Assembly: GCA_902597055.1 (NCBI GenBank)
Contig: CACJWG010000004.1
Coordinates: forward strand, 23,853 to 87,852
Reading direction: 5' to 3'
From: an uncultured Pelagibacteraceae bacterium
GTDB lineage: Bacteria; Pseudomonadota; Alphaproteobacteria; Pelagibacterales; Pelagibacteraceae
Length of the DNA stretch: 64,000 nucleotides
Each line of letters starts with the position of its first letter. Within the stretch, counting starts at the first letter, position 1. Of the stretch, positions 41,933-51,621 are shown piece after piece. Below the pieces are notes generated by a model. That model had not been told where the DNA came from. It ran no database searches and saw only the letters and a list, made by a program, of their open reading frames with translations. The position numbers and the translations under genes were made by a program.

Positions 41933-41941
41933 ATCGTCACA

Positions 41942-42229
41942 ATGGCTAAAACAGATATAATTATACACGATAAAAAAGACAATGTTGGCGTAATTGTTAT
42001 AGAAAAGGTAAAGAAAGGCCAAGATTGTGGTTGCTGGATAATGGAAGACGACTCTTCATCAAAAGTAAAATCTGAAGCTGAAATACCTCTGGGCCATAAA
42101 ATAGCATTACAGGATCTTAAAGAGGGCGATACTATAATTAAATACGGACATGATATAGGAAAGGTGATCAAATCTATTAAAAAAGGTGACCATGTTCACG
42201 TCCATAACGTAAAAACAAAAAAATGGTAA
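41942..42229 (+). CDS. suyA: (2R)-sulfolactate sulfo-lyase small subunit (UxaA/SAF-like)
   Basis: [20 protein letters not shown]...[26 protein letters not shown]...[14 protein letters not shown]; paired with suyB. Confidence 0.85.
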   Translation: MAKTDIIIHDKKDNVGVIVIEKVKKGQDCGCWIMEDDSSSKVKSEAEIPLGHKIALQDLKEGDTIIKYGHDIGKVIKSIKKGDHVHVHNVKTKKW

Positions 42230-42230
42230 T

Positions 42231-43397
42231 ATGCAAATTCCAAAAAGTTTTTTAGGTTTTAAAAGAGAAAACGGACGAGCGGGAACAAGAAATCATGTAA
42301 TTATTCTTCCAGTAGATGACATTTCAAATGCTTGTGCTGAAGCAGTAGCAAATAATATTAAAGGTACGATTGCACTTCCGCATTCATATGGCAGATTACA
42401 ATTTGGTGCGGACTTAGAGCTTCACTTTAGAACAATGATTGGAACGGGGCGAAATCCAAATGTTGCTGCAGTAATAGTAATTGGTATTGAGCCCAAATGG
42501 ACAAAAAGAATTGTTGATGCGATTGCTAAGACTGGAAAGCCAGTTGAAGGTTTTAGTATAGAGGGAGTTGGGGATATCGAAACAATTGCAAAAGTTTCAA
42601 AAAAAGCTCAAGAATTTTCAATGTGGGCATCTGAAAAACAAAGAGAGGAATGTCCCATAAGTGATTTGTGGATATCAGTAAAATGTGGAGAGTCTGATAC
42701 AACATCAGGTCTTGCATCTAATCCTACAGTAGGGAACCTGATGGATAAACTCGAACCACTTGGAGTACACTTATGTTTTGGTGAAACATCAGAACTTACT
42801 GGGGCAGAAACAGTATGTGCAAAAAGAGGAAAAACAAAAGAAGCTCAAGACAAATTTATGAAAACTTGGAGTTCATACAACGATTTTATATTAAAAGAAG
42901 CAACAAATGATTTGTCAGAAAGTCAACCAACAGCTGGAAATATTGCTGGAGGACTTACAACAATTGAAGAAAAAGCTTTTGGAAATTTTCAAAAAATAGG
43001 TTCAAGAAAATTTATAGATGTGTTGGAACCGGCTGAGGAACCAACCAAAGGGAAAGGTTTATATTTCATGGATACATCATCAGCTGCTGCTGAGTGTGTC
43101 ACTCTTCAAGCTGCTGGGGGTTTTAACATTCATTTATTTCCGACTGGTCAAGGAAATATAATTGGCAATCCCATAGAGCCTGTAATTAAGCTTACGGCTA
43201 ATCCTTTAACAGCGAAAACTATGAGTGAGCATATCGATGTCGATGTTTCAAAAATATTATCAAGGGAAATGAATCTTGATCAGGCCGGTGATGAATTGAT
43301 TAAATCTACTATTAAAGTTGCAAATGGAAGACTAACTTGTGCTGAGGCTCTAGGCCATAAAGAATTTGTAATGACTAAGTTGTATAGAAGTGCCTAA
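42231..43397 (+). CDS. suyB: (2R)-sulfolactate sulfo-lyase large subunit
   Basis: [81 protein letters not shown]. Confidence 0.87.
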   Translation: MQIPKSFLGFKRENGRAGTRNHVIILPVDDISNACAEAVANNIKGTIALPHSYGRLQFGADLELHFRTMIGTGRNPNVAAVIVIGIEPKWTKRIVDAIAKTGKPVEGFSIEGVGDIETIAKVSKKAQEFSMWASEKQREECPISDLWISVKCGESDTTSGLASNPTVGNLMDKLEPLGVHLCFGETSELTGAETVCAKRGKTKEAQDKFMKTWSSYNDFILKEATNDLSESQPTAGNIAGGLTTIEEKAFGNFQKIGSRKFIDVLEPAEEPTKGKGLYFMDTSSAAAECVTLQAAGGFNIHLFPTGQGNIIGNPIEPVIKLTANPLTAKTMSEHIDVDVSKILSREMNLDQAGDELIKSTIKVANGRLTCAEALGHKEFVMTKLYRSA

Positions 43398-43766
43398 TTA
43401 AATTACAGAGTTAATAGCTCTATAAATTTTATCTTTACTTAATTCGCCTAAACTTCGATAGACCTCTTTATTATTTTTATAGATTACAAGAGTAGTTTGA
43501 AACTGAATATTTAATTGTTTAGCTATCTCTCTATTTGTGACATCAAATGTAAGATAAATTAAGTTATCAAAATCTTTTTCAACATCTTTCAATGCTTTCA
43601 TTTGACTAGCACATGATGTGCAATATTTAATCCATGAACTTACAACTACAGTCTTTCCATCTGACTGGGCTTTATTAAAAACATCATTATCGAATGTTGT
43701 TTGTTTTTCAGCTACAGCTAAATTGAAAGGTAATATAATTAATAATAAGACAAATAGTTTCTTCAT
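43398..43766 (-). CDS. Exported thioredoxin-like protein
   Basis: Signal peptide; VVVSSWIKYCTSCASQMKALKDVEKDF with CxxC; thioredoxin fold. Confidence 0.8.
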   Translation of the reverse strand: MKKLFVLLLIILPFNLAVAEKQTTFDNDVFNKAQSDGKTVVVSSWIKYCTSCASQMKALKDVEKDFDNLIYLTFDVTNREIAKQLNIQFQTTLVIYKNNKEVYRSLGELSKDKIYRAINSVI

Positions 43767-43801
43767 ATTGTGTACTTTATAATCAAAATTATAAAATTAA
43801 A

Positions 43802-44899
43802 CTACTTTTGTGAAGCAGGTGGAGCTGTGTATACAAACTTCTTTTTAAGATTTGATAAAAACCTTCTCAAAATTGCCGCACCAACACCCAATACAAGGGC
43901 TAAAACAATTGAGAACAATCCATAAAGAACTGGAACATTTTTAGATAAGTCTCTCACAAATTGGGAGATTGGTCCTAATGTTTTAGATCCGTTATTCGAT
44001 GTCTCTTTAATTACCTCTTCTACAAAGAAAGTATCGTATGCTATCGCTATCCCAACTAATAACAAAAGCATTGCTAAAATAGTTTTAAACTGTGAGCTAT
44101 CAACTTTTTCACCAATCTTTTGGCCTATTTGAACCCCAAGTATAGAACCTAAAATTAAAACTGTTACTAATATTAAGTCAATCGTACCGTAATTAAACGC
44201 ATGCAGGATAGTAACTATCGCACTAATAAATATAGTTACAAACAAGGAAGTTCCAGGAATTAATTTAGTGGGCATTCCTATAATATAAATCATCGCAGGT
44301 ACAAGTATAAAAGCTCCACCAACACCAAGTATAGCTGCTATATAACCCACAATAAATCCCATGATAATTGGAGTAAAAGCACTTTCGTAAAGTTTAGATT
44401 TTTTAAACCTCATTCTAAAAGGCAAACCTTGTAACCAATTGTGATCGTGTAATTTTTTTTTTACAATAATTTTTTTTCTAGCTCTATCGATTTCTGTAAC
44501 ACCTTGAACTAGCATCATAGTTCCGATGATAGCTAGTATGTACATATATGCTAATGAAATAACGATATTAATTTTTCCAATGTCTTGAAAATAAGTAAAA
44601 GTTAAAATACCTAGGATAGTCCCTATCGCACCACCAACTACAATCATTAAACCCATTTTATAATCAAGAGTTCCTTTCAAATAATGAGTGGTAGATCCTG
44701 ATATAGATGTGCCTAGAATATTATTTGCCTCATTCGGAACGGCATATGCTGGGGGAATTCCTAAAAAAATTAAGAAAGGGGTCATTAAAAAACCACCGCC
44801 TACACCAAATAAACCTGATAAAATTCCAACAACTAAACTTAAAAAAAAGATAAAAGGTAAGCTTACATTTACTTCTGCAATAGGAAGAAAGAACTCCAT
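43802..44899 (-). CDS. TauE/SafE-family sulfite/anion exporter
   Basis: GILSGLFGVGGGFLMTPFLIFLGIPP and GYIAAILGVGGAFILVPAMIYIIGMPTKLIPGTSLF. Confidence 0.9.
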   Translation of the reverse strand: MEFFLPIAEVNVSLPFIFFLSLVVGILSGLFGVGGGFLMTPFLIFLGIPPAYAVPNEANNILGTSISGSTTHYLKGTLDYKMGLMIVVGGAIGTILGILTFTYFQDIGKINIVISLAYMYILAIIGTMMLVQGVTEIDRARKKIIVKKKLHDHNWLQGLPFRMRFKKSKLYESAFTPIIMGFIVGYIAAILGVGGAFILVPAMIYIIGMPTKLIPGTSLFVTIFISAIVTILHAFNYGTIDLILVTVLILGSILGVQIGQKIGEKVDSSQFKTILAMLLLLVGIAIAYDTFFVEEVIKETSNNGSKTLGPISQFVRDLSKNVPVLYGLFSIVLALVLGVGAAILRRFLSNLKKKFVYTAPPASQK

Positions 44900-44945
44900 T
44901 GGGATTAATTATTCCTCAAAATTATTAAAGTCAACTGTTTGATAT

Positions 44946-45101
44946 TTAGAATCCAAAAAAAGTACTAGATAACATTACTACCCAGTATGCTGCTAAACCA
45001 ATATAAAGAGCAATTTTAGTATTTATATTTGATATAATTTTTAAATTAAATATGTGCTTGAAAGAGTTTGTGTGTTTTTGGAAATATTCAAGCATACTCA
45101 T
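44946..45101 (-). CDS. Small single-TM protein, 51 aa (not in the ORF track)
   Basis: MSMLEYFQKHTNSFKHIFNLKIISNINTKIALYIGLAAYWVVMLSSTFFGF; one TM helix; between tauE and the apr genes on the same strand. Confidence 0.6.
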   Translation of the reverse strand: MSMLEYFQKHTNSFKHIFNLKIISNINTKIALYIGLAAYWVVMLSSTFFGF

Positions 45102-45137
45102 CAAGTACACCTTAATAAGGATCTTTGCAAGAATTTT

Positions 45138-45488
45138 TTAAAAAATAGTTGCTCCAAATACCTTCACAGCACCGCCCTCTTCTCCAAGAACAAGTCTTCC
45201 TAAGAATTCACCCTCTTCTGTAGTACTTGTCTGTTTAAACAATACCGTTACGTGAATCCCTCGTCTTAAACAACCAAAGGCCTGGAAATTATCGGTCAAA
45301 CTTGAGATTAATTTATTGCTAGCCCATTGCTTGCCTAGCTCAACCTCATTTGCTCCATAGAGCATTTGTGAAGAAAAATCCCTAGTAAAACCGCCATAAT
45401 CTTTCATATTTGAGGACTTAATAAGATTTGACCATATTGGATTAGCCAATTTTATAATTTCATCATCAGTCTTTGATGTGAAGCTCAT
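45138..45488 (-). CDS. Conserved-looking hypothetical protein downstream of aprA
   Basis: 116 aa ORF co-directional with aprMBA, 15 nt after aprA; no family recognised. Confidence 0.75.
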   Translation of the reverse strand: MSFTSKTDDEIIKLANPIWSNLIKSSNMKDYGGFTRDFSSQMLYGANEVELGKQWASNKLISSLTDNFQAFGCLRRGIHVTVLFKQTSTTEEGEFLGRLVLGEEGGAVKVFGATIF

Positions 45489-45503
45489 ATTTTTGAAGTC
45501 CTT

Positions 45504-47363
45504 TTAAGATGCCTTTTTTTTCTCTTTATCGTCAACTATGTGATAAACAGGTTTTTTTTCCATTGTGAACTTACCTGTTTCAGGATCTCTTCTTGATACT
45601 GTTAAACAATGCCAATTTTCATCATCTAATTTCATGTGGTCACCTCTATAGTAGTATCCTGGCCAACGAGTTTCTTCCCTAAATAAAGTATGTTCAGTAA
45701 CACATTGAGACGTTAAAGCTCTATGTTTGAGCTCCCAGGCTCTCATCAATTGGTGATAATCCTCGGCTCCTACATTTTCTAGGTCTTCTTGAAGCCAATC
45801 TAGTAATTCTAAACCTTTTTTAAGAAGATTATCATTTGTCATATAGTTGTTAGTGATGCCACCACAATATTCATCCATGATTTTTTGAAGTCTTTGTAGG
45901 CCTTGTATAGGTGAAATGTAACTTGGTGAAACTGTACCTCCAGTTATTTCATTTCTTCCAACTGTATAATTTTCTAGAGGTTTATAGATTACCTCTTTTA
46001 AATCGTTATATTGTTTTTCACTCACTTTAATATTATTAGCTTTTTTGTCCTCAATGTATTTAACAGCAGCTTTTGCGGCCAATCTTCCTTCAGTGAAAGA
46101 ACCTGATGAAAACTTGTGAGCACTTCCTCCAACAGTGTCACCTGCTCCAAATAAACCCTCTACAGACATCATTCTGTTATATCCCCAAAAATAATCATCC
46201 GGTGCAATATCCTCTGGTCCACTTACCCATGCTCCTGAACATGTTGCGTGTGAACCCATAACGTAAGGCTCTGATGTTGTTAGTTCAGGATTAGTATATT
46301 TTGGATCGATATTTTGTGATGCCCAAACTACAGCTTGACCTACTGTCATACCTAAAAAGTTTTCCCAGCCAACTGTTTCTAAATGAGGATCTTGAAAAGC
46401 CTCTTTAGTTACCATATGGATTGGTCCACCACCTGCTGCTACCTCTTGAATGAAAGCATGATTTCTTAAACAAGTAGGAGTTGGATGATGATCTATATAT
46501 TCTCCAACAAGTTTTTTGGTAGCATCGTACCATTTCTTTTCATAATTTTCTCCGTTTGCATTCTGCGTATATGTTTTTAAATGTAAAAAATAAGCGCCAA
46601 CTGGACCATAACCATCTTTAAATCTACAAAGTACAATTCTATTTTCCATTTGTGTCATCTTAGCACCAGCTGCTATCGGTAATGCGTAAGCGGAGCCATT
46701 GCTCCATGGTGCATACCAAGTTCTTCCCATACCTTCACCAACTGCTCTGGGTTTAAATATATGTGAAGCTCCGCCTGCAGCTATAATTACCGCTTTGGCT
46801 TTGAATACATGATAGTCACCAGTTCTCATATTAAAACCGACTGCTCCGGCAACTCTGTTTTCATTTTCTTCATCTTTAAGAAGATGAGTTATCATTATTC
46901 TATTGTAAATCTTATCAGCTGACTTTTTTGCAGCTTCAGCAACGATCGGTTTATAACTTTCGCCGTGAATCATTATTTGCCACTTACCTTCTCGTTGGTA
47001 TCTGCCTGTCTCTTTATTTTTCATCATGGGCAATCCCCACTCATCAAACATATGAACTGTTGAGTCTACGTGTCTTGCCATGTCATAACCTAAGTCTTCT
47101 CTAACTAGTCCCATCAAATCATTTCTAGCATATCTTACGTGATCCTCAGGCTGGTTTTCTCCCCACTGCATTCCCATGTAACAGTTAATTGCATAAAGCC
47201 CTTGGGCTACTGCACCACTTCTATCAATGTTTGCCTTTTCAACACAAATGATTTTTAAATTTCTTCCCCAGTGTCTAGCTTCAAACGTAGCACCAGTTCC
47301 AGCCATACCACCGCCAACAACTAGTACATCACAATCTTCAAAGACAGTTTTATTTTTAGGCAT
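45504..47363 (-). CDS. aprA: Adenylylsulfate reductase alpha subunit
   Basis: CDVLVVGGGMAGTGATFEARHWG; RYARNDLMGLVREDLGYDMARHVDSTVHMFDEWGLPM; adjacent aprB. Confidence 0.93.
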   Translation of the reverse strand: MPKNKTVFEDCDVLVVGGGMAGTGATFEARHWGRNLKIICVEKANIDRSGAVAQGLYAINCYMGMQWGENQPEDHVRYARNDLMGLVREDLGYDMARHVDSTVHMFDEWGLPMMKNKETGRYQREGKWQIMIHGESYKPIVAEAAKKSADKIYNRIMITHLLKDEENENRVAGAVGFNMRTGDYHVFKAKAVIIAAGGASHIFKPRAVGEGMGRTWYAPWSNGSAYALPIAAGAKMTQMENRIVLCRFKDGYGPVGAYFLHLKTYTQNANGENYEKKWYDATKKLVGEYIDHHPTPTCLRNHAFIQEVAAGGGPIHMVTKEAFQDPHLETVGWENFLGMTVGQAVVWASQNIDPKYTNPELTTSEPYVMGSHATCSGAWVSGPEDIAPDDYFWGYNRMMSVEGLFGAGDTVGGSAHKFSSGSFTEGRLAAKAAVKYIEDKKANNIKVSEKQYNDLKEVIYKPLENYTVGRNEITGGTVSPSYISPIQGLQRLQKIMDEYCGGITNNYMTNDNLLKKGLELLDWLQEDLENVGAEDYHQLMRAWELKHRALTSQCVTEHTLFREETRWPGYYYRGDHMKLDDENWHCLTVSRRDPETGKFTMEKKPVYHIVDDKEKKKAS

Positions 47364-47833
47364 TAATAATAAACTCCTTTTTTAAAGGAGTTCTTATCTA
47401 AAGTTGGAAGATCTTTATCAGTATTTAAACCGTGAGGTTCGTTATAAAGTATTTGAGAATTAATTTCTCCTTGATTAGGTTTATCGCCATCAGCAAGTTT
47501 TGGGATGAATTTTCCCCAAGGCTTTGTTGTTATCGGAGATACAAAATCTTTTTCTGTTCCATTTCTGAATTTTATTTTCCAAGAAATCGTTCCTTTTTCT
47601 TCTTCTCTTCTTACTCTTACACTGTGACCCATCGGGGCAAAGTCAGCATAGCCTCTTACATCTATCGCATGATTAGGACACGCTTTAACACAAGAATAAC
47701 ATTCCCAACAAAAATTTGGCTCAATGTTTTTTGCTCTTCTAATATTTTTATCTATATGCATGATATCTGAAGGACAGATATCTACACAGTGGCCACAACC
47801 ATCGCACCTAGTCATGTATACAAATGTTGACAT
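47363..47833 (-). CDS. aprB: Adenylylsulfate reductase beta subunit (ferredoxin-like)
   Basis: MTRCDGCGHCVDICPSDIMHID and CWECYSCVKACPNHAIDVRGYADFAPMGHSV. Confidence 0.93.
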   Translation of the reverse strand: MSTFVYMTRCDGCGHCVDICPSDIMHIDKNIRRAKNIEPNFCWECYSCVKACPNHAIDVRGYADFAPMGHSVRVRREEEKGTISWKIKFRNGTEKDFVSPITTKPWGKFIPKLADGDKPNQGEINSQILYNEPHGLNTDKDLPTLDKNSFKKGVYY

Positions 47834-47864
47834 TTATTTTATCTCCTTTTTAAATTCTAACATA

Positions 47865-48653
47865 TTAATAGTGTTTTGGCTCTTCTCTTTTTATGCCAAG
47901 CCCAAACTGTTCTGGCGCATCTGCTGGTGGGGGAAGATTATCTCTTGAACCATCAGCTTCAGCTAAATTTTTTTGTATCGCTGCTCCAGGTTTATAAAAC
48001 ATGTGAGCGAACTTAGACCAGTAAACGCCTCCGAATAAAACTATATTTGAAACCCCAAAAAGCACTAGAAATAAAGTGTCCCATCCAACCATTTGATTAA
48101 ACTGTAAGTAAGACCAAATTAAACCAAAAGTAGCAGAAGCTAAAAGTGCTAAAACAAATAAGTCTGCAGTAATTATTCTAAATACTGAATTAGCTTCAGC
48201 TGCAACATCTACTCTTAAAAAAAGCCAAAACCAGTATCCACCCAAACAAGTCATTATTGCTCCGACATGCCAAAGAATTGGCCAAACGTTTGGAGTTTGA
48301 GAATCGGTATAAAAAAATATCATTGCAGCAGAACCAATCCAAAAAAGGATTGTTCCATACATTCCTAAAACATGTGCAATTCTTCTTTTGCCCCAACCAA
48401 GCTCAGCTGTGGTTCCGATATCATGAATTATTGTTTTACCAATAACCGCCAACCTTTCACCCGTTCCCAACTCTCTTTTGGCTGATTTTTTTGCTTTTTT
48501 TGCATTATTAAAAAAATATTTAACATTTTTTTTGTGTATCATATCTAATACTGTGCCTAAAATAACTAGACCAACCATAACAATTACAAAAGATTGAATT
48601 GCTATCATTGGAATTGTTTCAGCTAAAATTGCAAATGGATTGGTTGTAAGCAT
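47865..48653 (-). CDS. Membrane subunit associated with adenylylsulfate reductase (AprM-like)
   Basis: Multi-TM protein immediately upstream of aprBA on the same strand. Confidence 0.75.
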   Translation of the reverse strand: MLTTNPFAILAETIPMIAIQSFVIVMVGLVILGTVLDMIHKKNVKYFFNNAKKAKKSAKRELGTGERLAVIGKTIIHDIGTTAELGWGKRRIAHVLGMYGTILFWIGSAAMIFFYTDSQTPNVWPILWHVGAIMTCLGGYWFWLFLRVDVAAEANSVFRIITADLFVLALLASATFGLIWSYLQFNQMVGWDTLFLVLFGVSNIVLFGGVYWSKFAHMFYKPGAAIQKNLAEADGSRDNLPPPADAPEQFGLGIKREEPKHY

Positions 48654-48739
48654 ATTTTTATAAAAATTTTATTATTACTAGTATACTTAAAAAAATAGTT
48701 CAACAGTGATTAAAGCGCACTATTTGCCCAATAAGAACA

Positions 48740-49144
48740 TTATTTTTTAATTTTTCGAGTATAATGTTGTTTTGAAGGTATAACGCTTCTAACTCCACCT
48801 TGTGGATTATCCACGTCCCCTTTTCTTCTTGGAATCACATGTATATGACAATGAAATATAGATTGGCCGGAAACTTTTCCAGCATTTGTTCCTATATTAA
48901 AACCCTCTACTGATTTATCTTCTTTCATTATTTTTTCTTTTAATTTTTTTATAAGATCATTACATGCTAAGATTTCTTTTTCATCTAATTCAAAGTAATT
49001 TTCTATACATCTTTTTGGAACAACTAATGAGTGTAACTTTGAAACGGGATAACTATCGGAAGAAGCATATGCGTAATCATTTTCAAATATCAATTCTTTA
49101 TGATTAATTTTACAGAATATGCAAGGATTGTTTGGATCATTCAT
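48740..49144 (-). CDS. HIT-family hydrolase
   Basis: CIFCKI start and HCHIHVIPR motif. Confidence 0.92.
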   Translation of the reverse strand: MNDPNNPCIFCKINHKELIFENDYAYASSDSYPVSKLHSLVVPKRCIENYFELDEKEILACNDLIKKLKEKIMKEDKSVEGFNIGTNAGKVSGQSIFHCHIHVIPRRKGDVDNPQGGVRSVIPSKQHYTRKIKK

Positions 49145-49149
49145 AATGA

Positions 49150-49890
49150 TTAAAAATTTAAATATTTGTTAACTTTTTTATATCCGAAGTTATTTTTACT
49201 CTTCCAATTCATTTGTTTGATATATTTGACAGAAGTCACACCTTTTCCTGAGCCTATTAACATTATTTCATCAAATTTTTTCAAATCTCTATAATAAATA
49301 TCTTTAAATGTAATTTTAATCTTACCTTTTAAATAGTTAATTGTGTTTCCAATATAGCAATTATTTTTTGGTGAAAAGTACTCTTTATTTTTGAAAAATA
49401 AAATATTTGAGGTGCAAGTTTCTAAAATTTTTCCCCTATAAACTAAAGCTATATCAGTTTTACTTGGGTCATATTTGTATAATTCTTTTAAAATCTTTTT
49501 ATAATAAAGATTTTTTGTTTCCGGATCAATTCTTCTGTAGTTTATTAATTTAAGTTCAAAATCCTTTTTAGGTTTAAGCCTTTTACGGATAGAAATTGAT
49601 ATAAATTTTTTTGTTAAAGCAATTCGAAATAAGTGGTCGTAATTAATATTTTTATTAATGTTTGAATAGATTAAATGATTAATATTTGTCTCAATATTTT
49701 TTGAATAAATTTTATATTTTTTAAGAGATTTAATTAATCCCTTAAAGTGACTTTTAAACAAAATAAGTTTACCAGGCTTTCCTAAAAGTCTTATAGTTGT
49801 AAAGACTCCGTGAGATCCCCATAAATCTTTAAATCCTATTTCTTTTTGATTACTTACTTGATAAGATTTTTTTAATAAAAAAATTGCCAT
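49150..49890 (-). CDS. pabC: Class IV aminotransferase, predicted aminodeoxychorismate lyase
   Basis: Fold-type IV features (SHFKGLIKSLKKY; ILETCTSNILFFKN; GVTSVKYI); adjacent pabA/pabB. Confidence 0.7.
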   Translation of the reverse strand: MAIFLLKKSYQVSNQKEIGFKDLWGSHGVFTTIRLLGKPGKLILFKSHFKGLIKSLKKYKIYSKNIETNINHLIYSNINKNINYDHLFRIALTKKFISISIRKRLKPKKDFELKLINYRRIDPETKNLYYKKILKELYKYDPSKTDIALVYRGKILETCTSNILFFKNKEYFSPKNNCYIGNTINYLKGKIKITFKDIYYRDLKKFDEIMLIGSGKGVTSVKYIKQMNWKSKNNFGYKKVNKYLNF

Positions 49891-50410
49891 TTTCAGTTAA
49901 GAATGAGTCAGGATGAAATTGAAATCCATAAATTTGATTTATACTATCCTCAAAAGCCATCGCTGTATTTGTTTTTGTGCAACGCATTGTAATATTGAGA
50001 TTTTTTGAAAAATATGGCTCATGTAACTTTAGCGAATGATATCTTCCGACATTAAATACTTTATTTTTTTTAAAAATTTTGCTTTTTCCATTTACTTTAA
50101 TTTTTGATTGATACCCATGATAAATTTTATTTTGTTGTCTAATTTTTCCACCTTCGTTATACAATATCAACTGAAATCCTAAACATACACCAATCATTTT
50201 TTTTTTACCCTTATATTTATTATAAATTTTTGAGGTTTCCGGATAATCTTTTGGGGAACCAGGGCCGGGAGAAAAAACTATCACATCTGATTTATTTAAT
50301 AATTTTTTATTTATGTCAAAATAATCAGAGCAATAAACTTTATCAAATTGAGAAAATTGATGAACCACATTCCATGTAAAAGAATCTTGATGGTCAATAA
50401 TATATATCAT
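49850..50410 (-). CDS. pabA: Aminodeoxychorismate/anthranilate synthase glutamine amidotransferase
   Basis: DHQDSFTWNVVHQF, VFSPGPGSPKDYP, GVCLGFQLI, GFQFHPDS. Confidence 0.85.
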   Translation of the reverse strand: MIYIIDHQDSFTWNVVHQFSQFDKVYCSDYFDINKKLLNKSDVIVFSPGPGSPKDYPETSKIYNKYKGKKKMIGVCLGFQLILYNEGGKIRQQNKIYHGYQSKIKVNGKSKIFKKNKVFNVGRYHSLKLHEPYFSKNLNITMRCTKTNTAMAFEDSINQIYGFQFHPDSFLTENGNFFIKKILSSK

Positions 50411-51621
50411 TTAAATAATTCCAATAATGATTTTGCTTTAATATAATTTTCGCTAAATTCTTTTTTTGATGAACTATCCAATACAACGCCTGAGGCTGCT
50501 GATATCTCTGAAACATTTTTGAAATTTAGAATTGATCTTATTATTATGTTAAACCGCATATCCATATTAAACTTAATAAATCCGAAACTCCCTGTGAAAA
50601 TATTTCGTCCCTCTTTTTCTTGACTATTTAATAGTTGGAGTGTTCTTATTTTTGGACAACCTATAACAGACCCACCGGGCATCATTGATTTAATAATGTT
50701 TTTAAGATTGATATTGTTTTTTAATTTACCCTCTATTGAAGATACGTAGTGATACAAATGTTTATATTCTTCCACATATTTTTTTCTTTTGATTACTACA
50801 CTTCCTGGTTTACAAATTTTTGATAAATCGTTTCTCTCCATATCTACAATCATATTATGTTCTTTTGTCTCTTTATTGTTATTCTTAAAGAAATTAAGAG
50901 CTTTAGATTTGTTTAATTTTTGATTTTTTTTTAGTGTTCCAGCTATTGGTTTCGTTGTTACCTTTAATCCCTTTTTTTCTATTAGAGTTTCAGGAGAGCA
51001 ACTAACGATAGAGTAATTCTTGTCTCTAATCATAAAAGCCTCCGGAGAAGAGTTTGCCTTCATTAATTTCCAAAAAAAACTGACCGGATCTATCTCAGAT
51101 TTATTTTTATACTTTGTGCAAATTTTTATTTGATAGGTCTCACCTGCTTTTATTTTTTTTGAAAAAAGATTGAAGATTTTTTTATACTTTTCAAAGTTAA
51201 TATTGACTTTAAACGGTTTTAATATTTTGGTTTGATTAAAGTGGTAATTAAAACTCTGTTTCTTTAATGTTGAAGATATTTTAATTTTTTTTGATAAAGT
51301 AATTATAGTTTCTGGTTTATAGAAAAGGCCTTTATAAAATCCATTCCTCTTTTGATTTTTAATTTTAATATTTAGCAAGTTGCATAATATTTCATAACCA
51401 AAAAAACCTATATAAAGGTCTTGTTCCCTTTTAAATTTTTTTTTTGTTATATTGTTTAAAAAATTTTCTATGTTTGAGTTGTTAAGGACTATTCTCTTTG
51501 AAAAATCTGTAAATATTTTATATCCATCTTTATATCTGTAGATGACCATAGGTTTATCTGATTGATATAATTTCTCCAGATAAGGACTAAAATTCGATTT
51601 ATGCTTTTTGTAATCTATCAA
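50407..51621 (-). CDS. pabB: Aminodeoxychorismate synthase component I
   Basis: ETYQIKICTKY, FMIRDKNYSIVSCSPETLIEKKG, KPIAGTLKK, MPGGSVIGCPKIRTLQLL. Confidence 0.88.
   Translation of the reverse strand: MIDYKKHKSNFSPYLEKLYQSDKPMVIYRYKDGYKIFTDFSKRIVLNNSNIENFLNNITKKKFKREQDLYIGFFGYEILCNLLNIKIKNQKRNGFYKGLFYKPETIITLSKKIKISSTLKKQSFNYHFNQTKILKPFKVNINFEKYKKIFNLFSKKIKAGETYQIKICTKYKNKSEIDPVSFFWKLMKANSSPEAFMIRDKNYSIVSCSPETLIEKKGLKVTTKPIAGTLKKNQKLNKSKALNFFKNNNKETKEHNMIVDMERNDLSKICKPGSVVIKRKKYVEEYKHLYHYVSSIEGKLKNNINLKNIIKSMMPGGSVIGCPKIRTLQLLNSQEKEGRNIFTGSFGFIKFNMDMRFNIIIRSILNFKNVSEISAASGVVLDSSSKKEFSENYIKAKSLLELFK

Noticed and set aside
47432-47770. 112 aa plus-strand ORF antisense to aprB
   Set aside because: aprB on the other strand has intact Fe-S motifs; the antisense product looks random and Phe/Ser/Arg-rich.
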